Below are positions 1-9,044 of a DNA stretch of 64,000 bases, piece by piece (the stretch's first letter is position 1; each line of letters begins with the position of its first letter). The DNA is taken from NCBI GenBank assembly GCA_041740995.1, contig JBGSKY010000257.1:20546-84545 (forward strand). Reading direction: 5' to 3'. The notes beneath the pieces were generated by a model, which saw only the letters and a list, made by a program, of their open reading frames with translations, was not told the origin of the DNA and made no database searches. A program made the translations under genes and the position numbers. Source of the stretch: JBGSKY01 sp041740995. Its GTDB lineage: Bacteria > Planctomycetota > Planctomycetia > Pirellulales > Pirellulaceae.

Positions 1-2
1 TC

Positions 3-791
3 GACGCGATCGATCTCGCGGGAATGAAATACGCCATTTTGACGACCAGAAGCACATCCGGTTTTCTGTTGTGGGACAGTCCAACGACTTACGACGATGT
101 TGGCTCTAGCCAGAACAAAACTGATGTCGTCCAGGCGTTCACCGATGAATGCCGCAAACACAACATTACGCCGGGACTTTACTATGGCATGTGGGGCGGC
201 GAATGGAAAAAACATTCCCAGGCGCGAGAGATCATCCTGGCTCAACTTTTCGAGTTGGCGACAAAGTATGGTGACATCGAATACTTTTTTATTGACATGT
301 TAAATTGGTTACCCGATAACTTGCCGCCGCAAGAAATCTACGATCTTCTGAAAAGCTTGCAGCCAGAAACAATTGTTCTCATGAATCAGCATATTCAAGA
401 CGGCACGCGTATCAGGCACTTTCCCACCGACGTTTTGAACGGCGAAATGACCTTACCGCCTATTTCCGGTCATGAAAGATATAGAGAAGTAGCGGGTAAG
501 AAATATTACTTGCCTTTTGAATTCGAACCCGTTTCTCAGCGCGCGTATGGAAAAGCAGTAGGAATCACGCCGTTTGGTCCTGGTTGCTGGTTCACTTATG
601 GAGGCGGGCGATCTTTTCCTGAAAGCACGCCGTTTCTTGCTGAACAACTCCACTCGTGGATCAAAGATGCCTACAGTCGTGGTGCGAGCAACGTTTTGCT
701 GAGCCTTGCTCCAGATCACACCGGCAAGATGCGATCCATTGACGTCGAACAACTGCGTAGACTGGGCATACTTCTTAAAGAAGACTTGTAG
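3..791 (+). CDS. GH29-like glycoside hydrolase (alpha-L-fucosidase superfamily), 5' end outside the window
   Basis: The reading frame is already open at base 3 (DAIDLAGMKYAIL), so the start lies upstream and about 260 C-terminal residues are seen. The segment LAGMKYAILTTR...GFLLWDS matches the GH29 core strand that normally reads KYxVLTxKHHDGFxLWxS. FFIDMLNW about 80 residues later sits where the GH29 nucleophile Asp strand is expected. The rest continues as a TIM-barrel-like domain with no C-terminal sandwich visible. An oddity is that the KHHDGF motif, whose two His contact fucose in known GH29 enzymes, reads RSTSGF here. The substrate may therefore not be fucose, or the protein may be inactive. 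Family assignment is fairly secure; activity is uncertain. Confidence 0.7.
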   Translation, partial: DAIDLAGMKYAILTTRSTSGFLLWDSPTTYDDVGSSQNKTDVVQAFTDECRKHNITPGLYYGMWGGEWKKHSQAREIILAQLFELATKYGDIEYFFIDMLNWLPDNLPPQEIYDLLKSLQPETIVLMNQHIQDGTRIRHFPTDVLNGEMTLPPISGHERYREVAGKKYYLPFEFEPVSQRAYGKAVGITPFGPGCWFTYGGGRSFPESTPFLAEQLHSWIKDAYSRGASNVLLSLAPDHTGKMRSIDVEQLRRLGILLKEDL

Positions 792-1023
792 TCACCATCG
801 CAAAACAAATTCCAACGCGATCGATTCGGCTTTGTAACCAACTAATCTCGTCAACAATTCGTGAATAAGGATTTGATTCTGGCTCGGCGATCCATGGCGA
901 TGATCGGTTTGCAATCGCTGATCACGACACAATTTGCTTTATCAGCATTTGGTTTGACGAATGACCGCAAGTCTCCTAACCTTTAAGCTTGACGCAATTT
1001 TCAGCGAGCAAGGAAAGCAAAAA

Positions 1024-2535
1024 ATGCTGAAAAATCTTAGGCATTCGGCAAGATACTTTTTTGGGTACGCCCTCGCCCTATTTACTCTAGGAGATCTTCA
1101 GCACAGTGAAGCTGCATTTATTTTTGTTAGCAACACGACTGGAGATGACGATCGTTCGGTCGAGCAAGCAACCTCAGTTGACACTCCTTTTCGAACAATC
1201 CAGCACGCCGCAGATTCAGCGACGCCTGGTGATTACGTGTACGTCCTACCTGGGATCTATGGCGAATTTGTTCGCATCCGCAAATCGGGTTTGCCTGGCA
1301 AACCGATTACTTTTTTTGCGGCACATTGGGGGATAGTCAAGCTCAAGGGTTCAATCGGCGGCATCGGCGTACGTTACATTAACGTCTTGAACTTTGACGT
1401 TGAAAATAGTGAAATCCCGACAGACCCTGATACACAAAACATTCTAGAGTTTAATGATCCAAAAGGAATATTCTTCTATCTTTGTCACCATATTCGCGTT
1501 CTGCAAAATCGGGTTCACGATTGCAGAGGCGGAGGTATTTCTTTTGGTCAAAGCGACCAAGTAGAAATCTTGGACAATCTTATTTATCGCACATCCAGCG
1601 GCGTCGATACCAACAATAGCGGGATCTCGATCTATCAACCCTATAATGCGAAAGTCGGAAGACGAAGCACGTTTTCCTACTTGATTCTCAGAAACGTATG
1701 CTTCAATAATTTCAACAGCTATTTTGGTCATGAAATGACCGATGGTCACGGTATTTTGTGCGATGACTACTATCGCACTCAGACATTTTTCGAGCAGTAC
1801 TTGCCATTTTACGAATACGAGATTGAGATCAACGGAGTTGGCGAATTTGCGGTTGTGCAATCCGAGATGGATTTCCAAATCCCGTTCTATGGAAGGACGT
1901 TGATTGAAAACAATTTGTGCTACGCCAACGGTGGCGCGGGTATCTCTACCTATTTGAGCGGTGCGGTCATTATTCGGAATAACTCGTTGATACAAAATCA
2001 ACAAAACATTTACGACTTAGGAGAAATTGCGATTCTTGATGGCTCACAAATTGGTGTCATAAATAATCTGATGATCGCACCGTTTCGCGAATCGAGTATG
2101 TCACTTGATGGAACGCCGGACCAACGTCGAGCAGCGTTCGCCACCAGCACAATTGGAGCGTTCCAACCAGACCAGCTTTGTTATAACTCAGCAATCTGTG
2201 ATTCGCTTAGTATGATTGGTTCTCACATGGGCAATACACCTGGGATTGCTTATCAGCCCGGTACAGTGGTCTTCACCAATGTTCCGACTTCGATTGATTA
2301 CACGACCGGAAACATCGCGATTGGGACGGGTGGAAAATTGGTCGACGCAGGACGAGCGCAACCAAATGTCTCCATGTTCGACCTAGGTTATTCGTGGCGT
2401 GTGCAAGGTCGTCGAATCGATATCGGTGCCTTTGAGCGATCAGATATCTTCACGCCAAGTTGGTTGAACTTTTTTACCGTCACAAGATTATTTTCAGGGA
2501 CAGATAGCCTCACCCCCAAGTTCTACATGAGGTGA
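1024..2535 (+). CDS. secreted right-handed beta-helix protein
   Basis: This is a 503-residue protein. I place the start at the ATG at 1024, not at the upstream in-frame ATG at 961, because AAGGAAAG lies just before it and it opens a proper signal peptide (MLKNLRHSARYFFGYALALF, cleavage near HSEA). The mature part begins with a DUF1565-like segment (FIFVSNTTGDDD, then TPFRTIQHAADSATPGDYVYVLPGIY). Short N-rich repeats of the parallel beta-helix type follow (LQNRVHDCRGGGISFG, ILDNLIYRTSSGVDTNNSG, IENNLCYANGGAGIS, IRNNSLIQNQQNI). Such proteins are often polysaccharide lyases, epimerases or surface adhesins. No catalytic motif is clear, so the substrate cannot be named. The neighbouring GH29-like gene on the same strand hints at carbohydrate processing. 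Confidence 0.75.
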   Translation: MLKNLRHSARYFFGYALALFTLGDLQHSEAAFIFVSNTTGDDDRSVEQATSVDTPFRTIQHAADSATPGDYVYVLPGIYGEFVRIRKSGLPGKPITFFAAHWGIVKLKGSIGGIGVRYINVLNFDVENSEIPTDPDTQNILEFNDPKGIFFYLCHHIRVLQNRVHDCRGGGISFGQSDQVEILDNLIYRTSSGVDTNNSGISIYQPYNAKVGRRSTFSYLILRNVCFNNFNSYFGHEMTDGHGILCDDYYRTQTFFEQYLPFYEYEIEINGVGEFAVVQSEMDFQIPFYGRTLIENNLCYANGGAGISTYLSGAVIIRNNSLIQNQQNIYDLGEIAILDGSQIGVINNLMIAPFRESSMSLDGTPDQRRAAFATSTIGAFQPDQLCYNSAICDSLSMIGSHMGNTPGIAYQPGTVVFTNVPTSIDYTTGNIAIGTGGKLVDAGRAQPNVSMFDLGYSWRVQGRRIDIGAFERSDIFTPSWLNFFTVTRLFSGTDSLTPKFYMR

Positions 2536-2626
2536 GCTTGCGAATCCTTGCTTCTTCAGCGGCCAGCTATTTACTTCAGCCAAGTTCGGTAAATGGAATG
2601 ACCGTAACGAATCGTTGCCGACTCGG

Positions 2627-2842
2627 TCAATTCGATTTCGCAGTCGAGGATTTCATTTGATCAAGGCGACAGGAAAGAGCGAAAAACGTCGGTGCCCATA
2701 GACCAACAAAGATCCCAAATCGCTCGCCATGAGCAAGGTCCGGCTCCTTGGAGAGAAACCAAATCGCGATGGACGCAATTACTGAAATAAATCCGGCAAC
2801 AAAGCAGATGTTGCTGAGGGCACGCAATGACGACACTGACAT
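2627..2842 (-). CDS. small two-helix membrane protein, function unknown
   Basis: This is a 71-residue protein starting MSVSSLRALSN. The ATG at 2842 is preferred over one 12 codons upstream because AAAGGA lies 8 bases before it. Two hydrophobic segments are visible (about residues 12-31 and 44-57), separated by a charged loop, and the C-terminus is polar. No family was recognised. It stands alone between the convergent beta-helix gene and the DUF1552 gene, about 200 bases downstream of the latter on the same strand. Confidence 0.5.
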   Translation of the reverse strand: MSVSSLRALSNICFVAGFISVIASIAIWFLSKEPDLAHGERFGIFVGLWAPTFFALSCRLDQMKSSTAKSN

Positions 2843-3040
2843 AGAGTTATCCTTTAAGATTGGAACGAGGTAGCACACTGTAGCGCAACGGAAAGCTCAC
2901 TTGCAAATAAGCTTTCAAGCCCGAAGGCCAATGAAACTTGAAAATCTCCGCAAGACCAGTCGGTGCGTCGTGATCAAGAGGCCAGTAGCAAAACATGAAA
3001 GTCTCGGAACTGCATCGACAATGAAAAATTATGCCACTCT

Positions 3041-4309
3041 TTAGGCATTCAACTCTAAACCTGAGAGTGTCCCTGTACTTGTACCGAAAGACTCTGTTTC
3101 GATTCCCAGTCGCTGTAACATGCTCACATACAAGTTGCACAGTGGAGGGGAATTTTCTTGATCGAAAGCAAGATGCTGACCGTGGCGGAAGCCGCCTCCA
3201 GACAGAAGCACTGGCAAATTCTTAACCGAGTGACTACTTGCATCCCCCAGATTGCTACCAAAAAAGACCATCGTTCGCTCTAGCAACGTAGTATCGTCCT
3301 CTTGCGTCGACTTCAGTTTTGCCAGTAGGTCACGAACTGTCTTCATCGCTTCCTGTTCCACGATTTGCAACTGCTCCAATTTCCCGGGATCCTTACCGTG
3401 ATGAGAAAGATCATGATGACCCAGCGAGACACCTTCGATAGGCGGTGCGCTGGTCGAACCTGCCAGCATGATGGTTATCAATCGTGTCGAGTCAGTCTCG
3501 AACGCTAGGTGGGCAAGATCAAAAAGTAAACGAGTTCGGCCAATTAGGTCGGACGCGTTCGAAATATCGGTTGGTGGTTCGACGTCAACCTTTGGCTTGG
3601 GAGTATGGATCCATCCTTCCTCACGCAGCAATCGCGTTTCAAGTGCGCGCACGCTGGAAAGATACTCATCCAGCTTCTCACGATCATTCGCTCCGAGCGA
3701 CGAAAGCAGACCTGATGCCTGATCTCGAATATCGTCGAGGACGCTCTTTCCATCTTCAAGGCGTTGGATCTGTGCTTGGATTTCACTCGAACTGCCATCA
3801 AGAAAGAGTTTCGAGAATACTTTTGATGGCGAGTTGTCCGCTGGCACAATTGCGCCTGTCCGCGTCCAGGATAGCCCAAGTCCTTCACCGGATAAAACAA
3901 GGCTTGGGAATCGTGTTTGAGCTCCAATGTGATCGGCAGCAAATTGATCGACAGAGATCGCGTTCTGGAATCCAGGCTTACCCGCACCGGGCATGCCGGT
4001 CAAAAAGCTGGCAGTTGCTTGATGGGCAAAACCTGGATTCGTCCCTGCGTGAGACAAACCCGAGATCACCGTGAAATCAGAGCGATATTCGCCAAGCAAT
4101 TCAAGATATGGCGTTGGCTCGTAATCCTTCCCTGGTTTTTCAGGAAAGAAATTCGGGGGATACAAACCAAGCGGTGCGCAGATACAAAGCATTCGCCGCT
4201 TAGATACTGCAGCATGACTGGCCGCGCGAGCTGGAGTAAAAGCCTCGAAGCTCGGTAACGCCAGAGCTACTCCGGAAGCGCGAAGAAATCGTCTGCGTGT
4301 GACCTGCAT
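3041..4309 (-). CDS. DUF1552 domain-containing secreted protein (Tat signal)
   Basis: This is a 422-residue protein beginning MQVTRRRFLRASGVALALP, a twin-arginine signal peptide (RRRFLRASG), so it is probably exported folded, perhaps with a cofactor. The body follows the planctomycete DUF1552 pattern: RRMLCICAPLGLYPPNFFPE near the N-terminus, SGLSHAG, FLTG, then NLGDASSHSVKNLPVLLSGGG with GQHLAF close to the C-terminus, and a Leu/Glu-rich helical centre. The fold resembles sulfatase/DUF1501-type metal hydrolases, but no reaction is established. It lies 78 bases downstream of the DUF1592-family gene on the same strand. This pairing recurs widely in Planctomycetes, and the two probably act together in the periplasm. 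Confidence 0.88.
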   Translation of the reverse strand: MQVTRRRFLRASGVALALPSFEAFTPARAASHAAVSKRRMLCICAPLGLYPPNFFPEKPGKDYEPTPYLELLGEYRSDFTVISGLSHAGTNPGFAHQATASFLTGMPGAGKPGFQNAISVDQFAADHIGAQTRFPSLVLSGEGLGLSWTRTGAIVPADNSPSKVFSKLFLDGSSSEIQAQIQRLEDGKSVLDDIRDQASGLLSSLGANDREKLDEYLSSVRALETRLLREEGWIHTPKPKVDVEPPTDISNASDLIGRTRLLFDLAHLAFETDSTRLITIMLAGSTSAPPIEGVSLGHHDLSHHGKDPGKLEQLQIVEQEAMKTVRDLLAKLKSTQEDDTTLLERTMVFFGSNLGDASSHSVKNLPVLLSGGGFRHGQHLAFDQENSPPLCNLYVSMLQRLGIETESFGTSTGTLSGLELNA

Positions 4310-4387
4310 GGCAATATCGCCTGTCGATGAATGGGTTCAGATTGGGAAATCGGTAGGTGGGAGCTTACAAGTTTGCAACTCGACAAG

Positions 4388-6817
4388 CTATTTCGATTGA
4401 AACACATCGCTTTGTACAACTTCATGGATCAGCGATCGAAATCCATAGTCCTTGTCTCTTATATTATCGATCATCAGCTCGATGCTGGTTTGATCGGCTA
4501 TCGATGGAGGAGCACCAGTCGCGTAACTTAAAAGCTTACCCGCAAGTGCTCGCGCGAGTTGGTCTTTGTCAGTCATCAAAAGTTGTTTGTATTCGTCGAT
4601 GTTTTTAAATTTGCGACCATCGTTTAGCTCGTAAGACGCGTCCACTTCCGGCCCGTTGAGATACCGCATTCGCCGACCTTTGACGATAGCTGGTTCGCCT
4701 TTACCAATGCTTCGGTAGTGCTCGCGCCAGCCGCCGATGACATCGAAATTTTCTAATGCGAAACCAGGTGGATCGATGATCGCGTGGCAACTTGCACACT
4801 GAGGAATATCACGATGCTTGGCCAGTTGCTCGCGTATGGTGGTTGCACCTCGAATATCTGGATCGACTGCTTCTACATCCACTGTTGGCTTAGGCGGAGG
4901 CGATCCCAGTATTCGATCCAAAACCCAAGCACCACGTACGATGGGTGAGGTTGTGGTCCCATTGGCCGTCACTTTCAAGACAGCCCCCATCGTCATTAAT
5001 CCGCCGCGATGACTCTCTGGAGGCAGCGTTACTTTTTGAAACGCCAAACCATCTTCTAACCCCGAAATCCCGTAATGCTTTGCAAGTCGACTGTTCAGCA
5101 TACTGAAGTCCGAATCAACGAAGTTCGTTAAGCTCAGGTCATTGGAAAGTACTTCATCGAAGAATAGTTGAACTTCTTTCAGCATCGAATCCTTGAGCAC
5201 ATCATCATATTCGGGGTAGAGCATGCCATCGGGTGACGTTGCATCGATCGCTCTCAGTCCCAACCACTGGCTAGAAAAGTTGTCGGTGAACTCAGTTGCC
5301 TTTGGATCTTGCAGCATGCGCTCGACCTGATCGCGAAGCTGCTCAGGTTGATTCAATATGCCTTGCCGCGCGAGCTCCATCAGTTCGGCATCCGGCATCG
5401 AGCTCCAAAGGAAGTAGGACAATCGACTCGCCAGTGCGAAATCGTCGAGTCTTCCCGGTTTCTCGCGTAAGAATAGAAAATCGGGTGCTAGCATGATCCC
5501 TTTCAACGCGACTCTAATCGCTTGTTCGAATGACTTCCCGTTATCAAGCTGAGCATTCACACGTTGTAGATATGGTTCGATGTCCTCACGCGTTACGGAT
5601 CGACGAAAGGCGCGTTCGGCAAAGGCCAACAGAATTCGTTCCGCATCGACTAGCGGGTCGCGCGATACAACTTCAAATCGCATTGAATTGTTAGGTCCTG
5701 GAATCGAGACTCGTTCTAGATCGCCAAAAATACGTCGGTGACTTTCTGGCGGCCAGGATTCTAGGATAGGTCCTTTAATATCGACCCATTGGATCATTAG
5801 ACCGGGCCCGGTGTAATTTTCTGCGCCGATCTTTTCAACATCAGGTGGAATCGCACCGAGCCCATCGGCGATGATACGAATCGTCAGTCCAGGCTCCATT
5901 TGCTCGGTGAACTCAATGACTTCCGCTTGACCGGCGGGAACGGAATAGTAACCGATCAAATATTGCTGGGCGGCTGCATTCATCGGCCCGACCATTACGT
6001 GAAAGGTGACCGGTTTATCAGTCTGATAACCATATCCAGATATTCGAAAACGATGCTTGCCACGGAAACGAGTCTGGAAGTTCCACATCGTTACTTGAAT
6101 GTTTGCCGAGACCCAAGAGCTAAAGATGGCGACACCATCGTCTTCGTGACGATAGACACTCCCTTTCGGTTTGATCGTTGATTCGTCTTTGATGTCGAAG
6201 CGTTTGTCGATGACCCAAGGCTTCGGACCGCTTGCGATGGCAGCATCCAAAACTCGGTCGGCAGCTCCTAGGTAGCTATCCATCAGGTACGAAGATACGT
6301 GCAATGTTTCGGCGCTATTGTCGAATCCCTCCGTTTGCGATTCCGTGGGTAGCAAGTCACTCAAGTCGACGTCGACGCCCAGCAGATCGCGGATTGTGTT
6401 CTCGTATTCTGTTCGACTCAATCGTCGCAGCACCACTCGACCAACAGCAGCATATTGTTCTTTCAGCGCGCGAGTGACTTGCTCGGTAATCAGTTCTGAA
6501 AATTCTGCAAGCTCGCTTTGAGTAGGACGCGGCTGTTCCGACGGCGGCATGTTACCGTCCTGCACCTGTTGCAGCGCATTTATCCACTGCTTGCGATTCG
6601 TCTCAACCGCGAAATCAAAGGCCAAGCTCTCCAGGTCGAATTTGCCTTCAGCATCCGAACCCGAATGGCATTCGATGCAGTGATTTTCCAAAAAGTCAAT
6701 CGGAGGCCTTGATTGCTCTACTGTTTCGTCCGCACATACCACACTTCCGACAACGAGTGCGCAGAGATTTACGCCCAGCATGAGTCCAATCGCAATGCAT
6801 TCTCGACGAAGAGTCAT
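4388..6817 (-). CDS. DUF1587/1595/1592/1588/1585 cytochrome-like protein
   Basis: This is an 809-residue exported protein. The longer frame opens at 6955, but the ATG at 6817 starts a good signal peptide (MTLRRECIAIGLMLGVNLCA) and is preferred. A c-type haem site CIECH (about residue 43) opens the mature protein. DUF1587 follows (RRLSRTEYENTIRDLLG), then a jelly-roll-like middle, DUF1595/DUF1592 (LAFAERAFRRSVTREDI; SRLSYFLWSSMPD), DUF1588 with a second CxxCH (CASCHAIIDPPGFALENFD) and a C-terminal DUF1585 (ALAGKLLSYATG). This is the standard planctomycete multi-DUF protein, probably a periplasmic redox enzyme working with the adjacent DUF1552 protein. The substrate is unknown. Confidence 0.9.
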   Translation of the reverse strand: MTLRRECIAIGLMLGVNLCALVVGSVVCADETVEQSRPPIDFLENHCIECHSGSDAEGKFDLESLAFDFAVETNRKQWINALQQVQDGNMPPSEQPRPTQSELAEFSELITEQVTRALKEQYAAVGRVVLRRLSRTEYENTIRDLLGVDVDLSDLLPTESQTEGFDNSAETLHVSSYLMDSYLGAADRVLDAAIASGPKPWVIDKRFDIKDESTIKPKGSVYRHEDDGVAIFSSWVSANIQVTMWNFQTRFRGKHRFRISGYGYQTDKPVTFHVMVGPMNAAAQQYLIGYYSVPAGQAEVIEFTEQMEPGLTIRIIADGLGAIPPDVEKIGAENYTGPGLMIQWVDIKGPILESWPPESHRRIFGDLERVSIPGPNNSMRFEVVSRDPLVDAERILLAFAERAFRRSVTREDIEPYLQRVNAQLDNGKSFEQAIRVALKGIMLAPDFLFLREKPGRLDDFALASRLSYFLWSSMPDAELMELARQGILNQPEQLRDQVERMLQDPKATEFTDNFSSQWLGLRAIDATSPDGMLYPEYDDVLKDSMLKEVQLFFDEVLSNDLSLTNFVDSDFSMLNSRLAKHYGISGLEDGLAFQKVTLPPESHRGGLMTMGAVLKVTANGTTTSPIVRGAWVLDRILGSPPPKPTVDVEAVDPDIRGATTIREQLAKHRDIPQCASCHAIIDPPGFALENFDVIGGWREHYRSIGKGEPAIVKGRRMRYLNGPEVDASYELNDGRKFKNIDEYKQLLMTDKDQLARALAGKLLSYATGAPPSIADQTSIELMIDNIRDKDYGFRSLIHEVVQSDVFQSK

Positions 6818-7130
6818 GACGCAACAATAAAAGCGAGTGTTCACACGACTCGAACGACAACTCGATGAACGAATCATTGTCGACCTGACTGAGCACTGAA
6901 GCCGGATAGGAATGAGGTGGGGATTGTAGGACCGAGCGGAACTGTATCTTAGCATCTGGCGCTAGCGAAAGTCGTCGAGACTTTCGAAAATACTTAAATC
7001 GAAACTCATGACAAATTCCGTCGCGAAAACGAACGCCGCGAAATGCCTACGAAGCTAGTGATTTTGGTATCCTGAACATGCTCTGCAGGATACTGCCACA
7101 GAATTAACACTTGCCAATCGAGGGCGACTT
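6818..7130. promoter_or_regulatory. divergent intergenic region with two inverted repeats
   Basis: This 313-base region separates divergently transcribed genes (DUF1592 leftward, jelly-roll protein rightward), so it should hold both promoters. A perfect hairpin CGAAAGTC-GTCGA-GACTTTCG lies at 6966-6986. A second perfect 8-base inverted repeat, GTATCCTG ... CAGGATAC, lies at 7067-7093 with an 11-base spacer. The second ends 37 bases before the rightward start codon, a position suited to an operator or 5'-leader structure. No clear -35/-10 pair was recognised. Confidence 0.4.
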
Positions 7131-8051
7131 ATGCATTGTCGATTTCTTGCGTTCGTCTTACTAACTAGCAATCTAACATCATTTGCGTTCTCGCAGTTAC
7201 CGTCAGCGATTTCGCTGGTAACTGATAGTCCGTTGCCAAGCGGAGCTGGACTAGCTGCAAATTACCCTAGCGACACAAACGTCGAACGTCATCCGAGTGT
7301 GATTTTTGCGGATAATTTCGAAGCAGGAACGATGGGAGAAAAGTGGGACGAGACTAGTAATGCGGGAGGGCAATCACTTTCCTTCGTTGATGAATCGGCC
7401 GCCAACAAACGACTAGGCAAGCGATCGCTGAAAGTGACGGCCACACTGGAGAAAAACACCGGCGGCGGTTTTACTAAATGGTTCAATTCATCTGACAAAT
7501 TGTTTATTCGCTTCTATACAAAGTTTGATGCGGGCTGCGATTACGTGCACCATTTCTGTACCTTGCGAGCGAATAAATCGTTGCAGGGCGGAGACCGTTG
7601 GAGCGGTTTTGGAAAAGCAGGCCTGCTGCCCATCGGCGATGAACGCTTCTCGACGGCGATTGAGCCCTGGGGGAACTGGGGGCAGTGGCCGCCACCGGGT
7701 CGCTGGAATTTTTACAGCTACTGGCACACTATGAACCCGAGTCCGGATGGCAAGTACTGGGGCAATGGCTTTCGCCCGGAATCGCAGCCTGATATCGATC
7801 GCGACCAATGGCTCAGCGTCGAGATGATGATCATGCATAACACGCCTGGCCAAGACGATGGCGAGCAGGCTTATTGGATTGATGGCGAATTGTGCGGACA
7901 TTGGCGTGGCATCAACTGGCGAACCAGCCCAACATTGTTTGCCAACGCTTTTACACTTGAAAGTTATATTACCGATCGCTGGACAAAGCAAAGTGTCGGC
8001 ATCGTCTACTTTGACAATGTGGTAATCGCGAAAGAATACATTGGACCCTAA
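7131..8051 (+). CDS. secreted polysaccharide-lyase-like jelly-roll protein
   Basis: This is a 306-residue protein with an N-terminal signal peptide (MHCRFLAFVLLTSNLTSFAF, cleavage near FSQ). The mature domain begins IFADNFEAGTMGEKWDE, typical of a concanavalin-like beta-sandwich. Further strands include LFIRFYTKFDAGCDYVHHF, WNFYSYWHTM, WLSVEMMIMHN, YWIDGELCGHWRGINWR and GIVYFDNVVIAKEYIG. The YWIDGEL and YFDNVVIA strands resemble the polysaccharide lyase family 14/20-like fold used for uronic-acid polymers. I cannot identify catalytic residues with confidence, so lyase activity is an inference. An AGGG lies about 10 bases before the ATG. Confidence 0.6.
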   Translation: MHCRFLAFVLLTSNLTSFAFSQLPSAISLVTDSPLPSGAGLAANYPSDTNVERHPSVIFADNFEAGTMGEKWDETSNAGGQSLSFVDESAANKRLGKRSLKVTATLEKNTGGGFTKWFNSSDKLFIRFYTKFDAGCDYVHHFCTLRANKSLQGGDRWSGFGKAGLLPIGDERFSTAIEPWGNWGQWPPPGRWNFYSYWHTMNPSPDGKYWGNGFRPESQPDIDRDQWLSVEMMIMHNTPGQDDGEQAYWIDGELCGHWRGINWRTSPTLFANAFTLESYITDRWTKQSVGIVYFDNVVIAKEYIGP

Positions 8052-8146
8052 GTGACACACATCAAAAGTGTCGAATGGTTTCAAACTGAAATGCTTTTTC
8101 GAACGCTGGACCACATAGACGATGGATGCTCTATTTTCGCAAATTC

Positions 8147-8881
8147 TTATCGTTTAAAGTGCTTCAACTTTTCTGCGAATGCTGAGCGTGGAATCGATAT
8201 TAATTCAATCGCAATTTCGGCTAAAACGACGCGTCCCTTCGTCAACCAAGCTGCGGCAAAAGACCAAACGGCAATCCACTCCGTCCAGAACAGAAAATTG
8301 AAATCGTTGAACAGCTCTTTCAATTGCCGAGGCAGCAGAATTAAATAACTGCCCATGGCAATCATGCTGAGCAATATCGCAATGCCGCTTGAGCGATAAA
8401 TAAAATTACGTTCCCAAGGGTGTGGTGCGCCTTCGAGCTGATCGGATGTTGAGCGCGGAAAATGGTAAAGCGAATAGAAAGCGAGCGTCAGAAAAAACAG
8501 CCCTCCGCTGAGCATATGCAAAAAACCGAAAAGTGATTCCTGAAGAATCGGATCGCGATTCTCATCCAATGGGAACAAGGCTACGCCTAAAGCGGAAACA
8601 CATCCCAGGTTAGCGGTCCAGTTTTCAATCCAATCGTAACCCCTGTAACAAAACAGAAAGATGCCAATAGCACACATTGTTCCCACAAACACATCTCGAA
8701 GCGGCGTGTGATAATAGGAACTCATATTGTCCTGAATCGCAATTCCAAACGCCCATCCGACAGGCCCTAAGAGTACCGGCAATAGTACCCCACTCCATCC
8801 GACAGCCCTTCGGATACTGTTGTAGGACATAACAAGTGAGTTTGCTTTCTCACCCAAGTCTGAAATCGATTGTTCGTTCAT
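8147..8881 (-). CDS. polytopic membrane protein, function unknown
   Basis: This is a 244-residue protein from the ATG at 8881 (MNEQSISDLGEKANSLV). A longer frame to 8956 adds a basic, non-hydrophobic stretch that does not look native. About six or seven transmembrane segments are visible (for example GWSGVLLPVLLGPVGWAFGI, VFVGTMCAIGIFLFCY, FLHMLSGGLFFLTLAFYSLY, GIAILLSMIAMGSYLILL). The segment SSYYHTPLRDVFVG resembles an uncharacterised membrane family seen in several phyla, loosely like DUF998. No active-site residues can be assigned. It lies downstream of, and on the same strand as, the GltS-like gene. Confidence 0.65.
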   Translation of the reverse strand: MNEQSISDLGEKANSLVMSYNSIRRAVGWSGVLLPVLLGPVGWAFGIAIQDNMSSYYHTPLRDVFVGTMCAIGIFLFCYRGYDWIENWTANLGCVSALGVALFPLDENRDPILQESLFGFLHMLSGGLFFLTLAFYSLYHFPRSTSDQLEGAPHPWERNFIYRSSGIAILLSMIAMGSYLILLPRQLKELFNDFNFLFWTEWIAVWSFAAAWLTKGRVVLAEIAIELISIPRSAFAEKLKHFKR

Positions 8882-9044
8882 TGGCAGACGTAAGATATAA
8901 ATGAGGCTGAACTTTGTGATGTAGAACCTGCGAAAGCGATTGCTTTGAAGCGTCACTGCCTTTTGTGTGCATTTTCAATGGCGATGGCGGCAAGCATAAG
9001 CGGGCAAATGACCTCGATCCACAGATGCTTGGTCGCAAACATTT

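Noticed and set aside
8850..9038. 62-codon minus-strand frame between the GltS-like and membrane protein genes
   Set aside because: Overlaps the start of the membrane protein gene in another frame, with no motif or ribosome site.
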